A DNA stretch of 13,460 nucleotides from Chloroflexota bacterium (GTDB lineage Bacteria > Chloroflexota > Dehalococcoidia > RBG-13-53-26), in the NCBI GenBank assembly GCA_030616195.1, contig JAUWXW010000014.1:1-13460 (forward strand). Reading direction: 5' to 3'. Position 1 is the first letter of the stretch. Every line of letters starts with the position of its first letter. Made by a program: the position numbers and the translations under genes. Shown here piece after piece: positions 5,724-13,460 of this stretch. The notes under the pieces are model-generated. The model worked only from the letters and a program-made list of their open reading frames with translations, made no database searches and had not been told where the DNA came from.

Positions 5724-5983
5724 GCTTTACCTCTCTCGCTGACGAAAATAATTATGGAAGCAACGATGTACCAGATGGAAGCAACGATGTACCAGACAAC
5801 GATGAGAAAAACCAGGAAACAAGTTTCGATTGCCATGAGTGGGATTAGGATGATCGCAATCGGCAAAGCAACATAGATGGGCTTATTCCAAGACCACTTT
5901 GCCAAATCATACCAAAACGTATGCTGCTTTTTTCGATAATCTTTAATTCTATCTTTTATCCAAGACACGACCGAATCCTTCAC
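5720..5983 (-). CDS. Small membrane protein with an internal 7-residue duplication (87 aa)
   Basis: A positively charged amphipathic N-terminus (IKDRIKDYRKKQ) precedes one long or two closely packed membrane segments from residue 36 to 82. The second contains WYIVASI twice in a row, encoded by a perfect 21-bp tandem repeat. The start is a GTG at 5983 with GGAG eight bases upstream, 12 bases after the metallopeptidase stop. Its size and topology would fit a small inner-membrane phage protein, but no family is recognised. The gene is AT-richer than the replication genes to its left. Confidence 0.7.
   Translation of the reverse strand: MKDSVVSWIKDRIKDYRKKQHTFWYDLAKWSWNKPIYVALPIAIILIPLMAIETCFLVFLIVVWYIVASIWYIVASIIIFVSERGKA
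5754..5795. repeat. Perfect 21-bp tandem duplication
   Basis: Two identical, directly adjacent 21-bp units (5754-5774 and 5775-5795), each starting ATGGAAGCAACG on the plus strand. They add exactly seven residues (WYIVASI) to a membrane helix. The absence of any difference between the copies suggests a recent slippage or duplication. Confidence 0.9.
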
Positions 5984-5995
5984 ATATAATCTCCG

Positions 5996-6499
5996 TTATA
6001 CGCCAAGACCCATCTGTTTCTTTATGGTAGTGACGATTCTGTCAACATCCTCCTTGGTCCTAGTAAACATATTGTCTACCAGTACCCATGGAAGCTCAAA
6101 ACCCAGATGCTCTGGATCGTAAAAGACTGTCCGACGTAGATGTTTGAAATAACAGTTTTCAATCCCCCACCTCTGTGCCCATTTGAAGCCTCTACGCCAC
6201 GCATCTATTTCATTAAATATAAAGTCGATCGTCCGTCCCCGCTTAAGCCATTGTTCATGATGCCCAAGCTCGTGCGCCAGGGTTGCCAGAACTTCATCCA
6301 AATAGGCATTTGGCCCGATTTCTAATACAATCGCTATTGGTACTGGAGCACGCCTGAAAAATCCGCCTACCTCATCTGGTGGTCGTCGTGGTGGTTGTCG
6401 TAGGTCGCTTTCGATTTCTATTTCAAGGTCGGGAATATGAGAGGTCTTCCGCTGAATTAATCTCTGTAGCTCTGTGGCATTAAAGGTTTGACGGCTCAT
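5996..6499 (-). CDS. Zinc metallopeptidase-like protein (HELGHH)
   Basis: The zincin motif HELGH is at residues 76-80 within [18 protein letters not shown], and a third ligand candidate E97 stands 17 residues later in [14 protein letters not shown]. This arrangement is typical of small phage and plasmid metallopeptidases related to the ImmA/IrrE group, some of which cleave repressors. The protein has 167 residues with no signal peptide or membrane helix, so it should act in the cytoplasm. The gene start overlaps the last 20 bp of the sigma-like gene, and the AAAAGG upstream is only a weak ribosome site, so translation may depend on the upstream gene. The substrate is unknown; the neighbour or a host regulator are candidates. 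Confidence 0.72.
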   Translation of the reverse strand: MSRQTFNATELQRLIQRKTSHIPDLEIEIESDLRQPPRRPPDEVGGFFRRAPVPIAIVLEIGPNAYLDEVLATLAHELGHHEQWLKRGRTIDFIFNEIDAWRRGFKWAQRWGIENCYFKHLRRTVFYDPEHLGFELPWVLVDNMFTRTKEDVDRIVTTIKKQMGLGV

Positions 6500-7514
6500 A
6501 GACCTTTTCCCTTCTTTTTAATGGGCGTCCCCTTCTCCATTGGCCCATACAAGGCCTGGTGCAGAAACAATGCTGGGCTCCCACCACATCAATCGAGCGT
6601 ATAAGCATACGTTCCGGCCTCTTAAACGATATCCCACAACCGTCACAAATTACGTCGACTAGTTTGTAATCGCGCCGGCACTCTTTATCGCAGAAATCCC
6701 AAGTGGGGAAGGTTATATTTCCACAATTGAGACACCGACTCATTGGGAGAACACAGCCCGCTGCAAGCGCTTGTTTGAGAGCTGATTTGTCGCCTCCCGT
6801 TATGCTGATCAGGGCTCGATCTAAGTGTCTACGGCGCATTGCCTTTGCTATATCAGCGGAAATGTTTCTCGGATAGTATTCCACTAATTTATCGTAGAGC
6901 TCCAACCTTTTCTCGAAATACTTCCGATCCTCTTTGGTTGGTTTATATACATAGGGTTTTAAGGAGCGTGAGCTTGCGCTTCGGGGATGTCGGAGTGTAC
7001 GAAGGCCTTTGCCCTCAATCTGCCTTATGCGTTCTCGTGTTACGCCGAAGACACGCGCCACCTCTTCATACGTCATCGATCCACCATCTTGAAGTCCAAA
7101 TCGGAGGATGATTACTTTTCGCGCTCTCTCAGGTAGTTTGTTCGTGCTCATAACGCGATCAACCATTTGTTCAAGGGGCACGCCCTTTATCTCTTCCAGA
7201 TAAGGCTCCCAGTCTTGGATCTTTGTTATCAGTGGGGAGAATAAATCTGTCATCAATTTTTGGTGAGGTGACATATCGGAAAGTGTGTCTCCGCAATCAT
7301 ATTGAATCGGTGGCCGATTCAAGTTCAAGATGATTAGGCATCTGTGGCAAGAGACCTCCTCATCGACACCCAACATGTCGCGCAGCGACGTGAATTGCGG
7401 TCTAGCTATCCCGCATACGGAATACTTCCTCCCTGCGCTGAAGTGACCGCGGGCGGCGTGAACCTTGGTCCCCCCGGCACGAAAGTTTTCACTTCTTCTA
7501 GCTAGAATTGTCAC
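6480..7514 (-). CDS. Sigma-70 region 4 protein fused to zinc fingers
   Basis: Residues 127-180 match sigma-70 region 4 (PF04545): [15 protein letters not shown], the [25 protein letters not shown] and GLRTLRHP, close to the end of housekeeping sigma factors. No regions 2 or 3 are visible. The N-terminus has a zinc-finger pattern common in phages (VHAARG, C34, and C56/C59 in SCHRC). The C-terminus has two more fingers: C261/C264/C275/C279, and C290/C293 with C316 or C318 and C322. A role in redirecting host RNA polymerase to -35 elements, or as a DNA-binding regulator, is likely. The start is a GTG at 7514 with GAGG directly abutting it, so the true start is uncertain; the zinc motif requires a start before about residue 17. 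Confidence 0.78.
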   Translation of the reverse strand: MTILARRSENFRAGGTKVHAARGHFSAGRKYSVCGIARPQFTSLRDMLGVDEEVSCHRCLIILNLNRPPIQYDCGDTLSDMSPHQKLMTDLFSPLITKIQDWEPYLEEIKGVPLEQMVDRVMSTNKLPERARKVIILRFGLQDGGSMTYEEVARVFGVTRERIRQIEGKGLRTLRHPRSASSRSLKPYVYKPTKEDRKYFEKRLELYDKLVEYYPRNISADIAKAMRRRHLDRALISITGGDKSALKQALAAGCVLPMSRCLNCGNITFPTWDFCDKECRRDYKLVDVICDGCGISFKRPERMLIRSIDVVGAQHCFCTRPCMGQWRRGRPLKRREKVYEPSNL

Positions 7515-7525
7515 CTCGCTTTAGG

Positions 7526-7732
7526 CTAGTCTCCATAACTCATATCTTCAGCAAAGGCATCGTGTGGAGAATTGCCTTCCTCAAAAGACATACCCCAAGT
7601 CTCGTAACTGAAATCAGGCTGATTCTTTTCTGTAAAACCATGCTCCTCAAAAATTTGCTTGAGTTCGGTTGCCCACTCTTGAAAATTCATCCCTTTCTGT
7701 GCCCTGCTAATCATAGAATCGCTCTCCCTCAT
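7526..7732 (-). CDS. Small acidic protein of unknown function (68 aa)
   Basis: The ATG at 7732 (MRESDSMISRAQKG) has GGAG five bases upstream; a GTG at 7738 overlapping the upstream stop (GTGA) is possible. A helical segment (MNFQEWATELKQIFEEHG) is followed by an acidic, Phe/Met-rich tail (TWGMSFEEGNSPHDAFAEDM). There are no cysteines or membrane segment, and no family is recognised. Spacing of 11 bases to the sigma-like gene supports co-transcription. Confidence 0.6.
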   Translation of the reverse strand: MRESDSMISRAQKGMNFQEWATELKQIFEEHGFTEKNQPDFSYETWGMSFEEGNSPHDAFAEDMSYGD

Positions 7733-7734
7733 AT

Positions 7735-7998
7735 TCACTCCACGTGTAGACCATCTTCAGGTATTATTATGCGATCGTAGATTAGCTCATAGAACCCGTC
7801 CTCATTGCGGATTGTGATATAGGTGCCAACTGTGTGGAAGTCAACACTTTCGACTGAGCAGTTTAGGTCTTTGTAAGACTCTTTGACCAATTCAGTGAAC
7901 CTCTCTCTTGTGAGGTATCCATCCTTGAGGTCTTCCTTGCCGAATTCCAAGCGGATATTGAGCTTGGGGTCTTCCTTGAGCCTGCCACCTTTATTCAT
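7735..7998 (-). CDS. Small protein of unknown function (87 aa)
   Basis: The ATG at 7998 follows AAAGGGAGAAGG, a good ribosome site. The protein is a mixed alpha/beta small domain: LNIRLEFGKEDL, then the helix TRERFTELVKESYKDL, then beta stretches SVESVDFHTVGTYITIRN and FYELIYDRIIIPE. I do not recognise the family. It begins 49 bases after the Gp3/RDF-like gene, and the short gap shows no strong terminator or palindrome. Confidence 0.65.
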   Translation of the reverse strand: MNKGGRLKEDPKLNIRLEFGKEDLKDGYLTRERFTELVKESYKDLNCSVESVDFHTVGTYITIRNEDGFYELIYDRIIIPEDGLHVE

Positions 7999-8047
7999 CC
8001 TTCTCCCTTTCTCGCTTTTCCTTGCGTATAAGCTATGTTATACGCTT

Positions 8048-9004
8048 TCAGGGCTCTATTCTCTTCCAGGCCAGGGTCTGCAGGGCGTTCTCGTAGCTTC
8101 CATACTTCTCCAGAAGTGCCTGATCATTTCTTACATCGAGGTGGTGGTAGACATCAGCTGAGGAATTGTAGCCCCGGGTCATGCATTCCTCCGCAAACTG
8201 GTTAAAGGTCATACCCTTGGCTTCTTCTACTATGGGCTCTCCCGCGGCCCGTGTGGGAGCGATTACCTGGGCCGGGAACAAGTCTTCAGGAGGTTGCTCT
8301 GCGTCTGGCTCTGGGACCATGAGCGCCTTCGCAGCTGGTTGTAGGGACATCTTGGCTATCTCCGCCAGCGTCAAGTTTGACTTAAACTGCAGGACGTGGA
8401 CCGTTTTCTTCTTGTCGCCTAGCGGGGACACTTCCTGCGCACCGAGGGCCATGGTGAGGGGGATCAGGCTAACCCGCCCTAGGGATTGAAGCATGGCCAC
8501 CATGTTATTCAGGTTGGATATCGAATAGAATGATGAGGTATCGATTTGCCACACGCCCAAGCCAGGCAGATTCGGCATGAGAAACTGCAGGTTCATCACC
8601 TTCCTGCACCTTTTGTTCATGAATTCGGGACACTCCTGCGGGTTGCAGGTCAGGTTGTCCACCCACTCCCACTGCTCGGTCTTGTGGCTGGCTATGACAC
8701 CTGTCTTTGTATCCTTCTTGCGCCTGCATCTTTCTCCGTCCCCTATACAGACCAAGCCCTGGGTGAATGAATATGCGCGGTACCACTGCTCAGCAAATAT
8801 CTCAGGGTCTTCGACGGGGAACATGATCTCCAGTTCCTTCGGTTGCGGTTGGCCGAGCTGGTCAGCAAGCTCTGGAGGGACGACAAAGTAATCGGTTGCT
8901 GAGGGGTAGGGCTCTTTGCCTGCCTTCTGGACTTTTATGCCCAGGCGAATCTTCCCGAGGCGAGGTAAACGTTTACGGTCTGACATACCAATAATAGGAC
9001 TCAT
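8048..9004 (-). CDS. Gp3/recombination-directionality-factor-like phage protein
   Basis: The N-terminal 210 residues show the pattern of the widespread Gp3-like family, often annotated as a recombination directionality factor after phiC31 gp3. It opens RLGKIRLGIKV, then DYFVVPPEL, ELEIMFPVEDPE and a cysteine-rich part (C86, C93, C120, C125, C133; NPQECPEFMNKRC). NLQFLMPNLPGLGVWQIDTSS and a final beta stretch KKTVHVLQF follow. The cysteines suggest a metal site. Known RDFs bind a serine integrase and switch it to excision, but many relatives occur without one and their role is open. The C-terminal third (PPEDLFPAQ, FNQFAEECMTRG) is a separate, less conserved region. GGAGGT precedes the ATG, overlapping the end of the HTH gene. 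Confidence 0.6.
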   Translation of the reverse strand: MSPIIGMSDRKRLPRLGKIRLGIKVQKAGKEPYPSATDYFVVPPELADQLGQPQPKELEIMFPVEDPEIFAEQWYRAYSFTQGLVCIGDGERCRRKKDTKTGVIASHKTEQWEWVDNLTCNPQECPEFMNKRCRKVMNLQFLMPNLPGLGVWQIDTSSFYSISNLNNMVAMLQSLGRVSLIPLTMALGAQEVSPLGDKKKTVHVLQFKSNLTLAEIAKMSLQPAAKALMVPEPDAEQPPEDLFPAQVIAPTRAAGEPIVEEAKGMTFNQFAEECMTRGYNSSADVYHHLDVRNDQALLEKYGSYENALQTLAWKRIEP

Positions 9005-9006
9005 CT

Positions 9007-9201
9007 TTACCTCCGGCTATTTTTTCCTGCCTCTGCGCTGGATGAGGCCTTCTCTTCTTTGCCAAGAATTTCAGAGACCCGCTGACGAGAGATGTTGAAG
9101 GCTTTGCCTATCTCTTCCTGGCTGAGGTCAGGGTGGTCTTTGGCGTACTGGCGGAGAAGACGATCCCGCTCCGTCTTCCTCATGCTATCGTATTTCGGCA
9201 T
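9007..9201 (-). CDS. Small helix-turn-helix protein, first gene of the early operon
   Basis: Residues 10-46 (ERDRLLRQYAKDHPDLSQEEIGKAFNISRQRVSEIL) form a classic HTH with LSQEEIGKAF and NISRQRVSEIL as the two helices. A Lys/Ser-rich tail follows. It would bind DNA, possibly at its own promoter. The ATG at 9201 has no ribosome site but lies about four bases after the start predicted for the promoter at 9212-9241, so the message would be almost leaderless. An internal ATG at 9183 is an alternative. Its stop is two bases before the next ATG, whose ribosome site overlaps this gene's end. Confidence 0.75.
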   Translation of the reverse strand: MPKYDSMRKTERDRLLRQYAKDHPDLSQEEIGKAFNISRQRVSEILGKEEKASSSAEAGKNSRR

Positions 9202-9211
9202 TGCAGATGGG

Positions 9212-9241
9212 ATTTTAGCAGAAATGTCGAAGGGTTGTCAA
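9212..9241 (-). promoter_or_regulatory. Strong sigma70-type promoter of the early operon
   Basis: On the minus strand, TTGACA (9241-9236) is a perfect -35 box. TAAAAT (9217-9212) is a near-consensus -10 box, 18 bp away and preceded by TGC (extended -10). The predicted transcript starts near 9205, four bases before the ATG of the HTH gene. It can drive the whole minus-strand block to position 364, because no clear terminator is seen within it. The -35 sequence TTGACAA recurs in the palindrome at 9364-9381. Confidence 0.8.
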
Positions 9242-9270
9242 TGAGGTAGAGGTAGGTGAATCGTTGAGCT

Positions 9271-9317
9271 TGAAATAAAAGAGAAGGCTCTAAGGCCTTC
9301 GTTCACCCTTAGAGCCT
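9271..9317 (-). terminator. Intrinsic terminator after the structural genes
   Basis: A perfect 11-bp stem, AGGCTCTAAGG (9285-9295) and CCTTAGAGCCT (9307-9317), encloses an 11-base loop. On the minus strand it is followed by TTCTCTTTTATTT. It lies about 90 bp after the stop of the 150-residue gene and just before the early promoter, so it insulates the two transcription units. AAAGAG/CTCTTT flanks lengthen the stem and could allow weaker termination on the plus strand. Confidence 0.85.
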
Positions 9318-9363
9318 CACTCTTTGTGCCAGCCTGAAGCTTATTAAGAGACCCGCTTCAAGG

Positions 9364-9381
9364 TGTTGACGTTTGTCAACA
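9364..9381. promoter_or_regulatory. 18-bp palindrome, candidate operator
   Basis: TGTTGACGTTTGTCAACA has perfect 7-bp arms around GTTT. It shares TTGACAA with the -35 region of the early promoter about 140 bp away. It lies in the 203-bp intergenic region (9202-9404) between the terminator stem and the 150-residue gene. It might bind a regulator such as the neighbouring HTH protein, but its place just past a stop codon is unusual for an operator. No other feature is seen in this gap apart from the promoter and terminator. Confidence 0.45.
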
Positions 9382-9404
9382 GATTAGGGCATTCATCAGC
9401 CATA

Positions 9405-9857
9405 CTAGCCCTTATTTAAACGGGGTGTGGCATAGGCAGTCAGAATACCAATGGTCTGCTGCACTGTAAACCCATTGTGATTAGCCATGTGAGAGATTTT
9501 CTGCATGCCCACGGCCTTCACCACGGCCCAGGCAGGAGTTAACCCGCAGCAATCAAGCTGATCCAGCATATCTCTGATCTCTTGTGGGACCAGGTGCTCC
9601 GCTTCTTTCTTCAGACGGTAGCGGCTGCTGTGCTCCACCAGGTCCGGTCGGTCTCTCAGCGCATCCAGCACATAGATATCCCACAGGGTATGGACCATCA
9701 TGGCAATCTCGGCCAGAGGGTGCTCCCGAATCTGTGACTCAAGACTCTCTACCCTGGTTTCAACACGCCCCCTCCAGAGTCCTATCATGTAGGCAATGCC
9801 CAACAGAGAGACTATCCCTGAAACAGCACCTACAATGGCAAATATTGTTGCCTGCAC
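9405..9857 (-). CDS. Membrane-anchored protein with one N-terminal helix (150 aa)
   Basis: An N-terminal membrane helix (residues 3-27, TIFAIVGAVSGIVSLLGIAYMIGLW) is followed by a short coiled-coil-like part (RGRVETRVESLESQIREH) and a soluble helical domain (MVHTLWDIYVLDALRDRPDL, LVPQEIRDMLDQLD, FTVQQTIGILTAYA). One helix plus a cytoplasmic coiled coil resembles some small phage proteins near lysis or tail genes, but no family is recognised. The start is a GTG at 9857 with AGGAGG six bases upstream, a strong ribosome site. It is probably co-transcribed with the large protein to its right and ends before the terminator. Confidence 0.78.
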   Translation of the reverse strand: MQATIFAIVGAVSGIVSLLGIAYMIGLWRGRVETRVESLESQIREHPLAEIAMMVHTLWDIYVLDALRDRPDLVEHSSRYRLKKEAEHLVPQEIRDMLDQLDCCGLTPAWAVVKAVGMQKISHMANHNGFTVQQTIGILTAYATPRLNKG

Positions 9858-9916
9858 TTATGCCTCCTAGTAGTATCTACCATCTGTAGTTCCCTATTGT
9901 ATATACCATTATTCCA

Positions 9917-13460
<3,544 letters not shown>

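Noticed and set aside
9202..9404. tRNA or attachment site in the largest intergenic region
   Set aside because: No cloverleaf pattern or CCA end was seen, and the paired arms are explained by a terminator and a short palindrome.

Overview
The window looks like part of a tailed-phage or prophage genome. Nearly every gene lies on the minus strand, in one compact block of short, overlapping genes. Several products are typical of phage early regions: a DnaD-like replication initiator, a DnaC-like helicase loader, an HNH endonuclease, a sigma region-4 protein and a Gp3/RDF-like protein. The host is not identified. Strong AGGAGG-type ribosome sites, a DnaD-type initiator and medium GC suggest a Firmicutes- or Chloroflexota-like bacterium, but this is an inference.

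Layout from right to left (the direction of transcription). 13460-9917 is the 3' part of a very large repetitive protein of Ig-like modules joined by polyproline linkers, probably a fibre or surface-exposed structural protein. It is followed by a one-TM protein (9857-9405) and an intrinsic terminator (9317-9271). A strong sigma70-type promoter (9241-9212) then starts the early operon. This holds a small HTH protein, the Gp3/RDF-like protein, two small unknowns, a sigma region-4/zinc-finger fusion, a metallopeptidase, a small membrane protein, and a run of small zinc-binding or unknown proteins. Next come the DnaD-like initiator and DnaC-like loader, whose genes overlap by 101 bp, and then an AT-richer HNH gene. 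The operon ends with a metabolic-looking cassette: a radical SAM enzyme, a chorismate-lyase-like (DUF98) protein, a protein of unknown family, and a 54-codon ORF resembling the N-terminus of a membrane protein. At the far left the end of a plus-strand membrane-protein gene meets this cassette head-on, and both genes appear truncated at the same place.

The replication module carries three copies of a 19-bp palindrome (GTAACGG-N5-CCGTTAC type). One is inside the initiator gene, one is just upstream of it and one is 1 kb further upstream. They are candidates for initiator-binding sites, operators or RNA hairpins.

The two most interesting points are the radical SAM / chorismate-lyase-like / membrane-protein cassette attached to a phage replication operon, and the palindrome family around the initiator. 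All family assignments were made by reading the sequence, without database searches.
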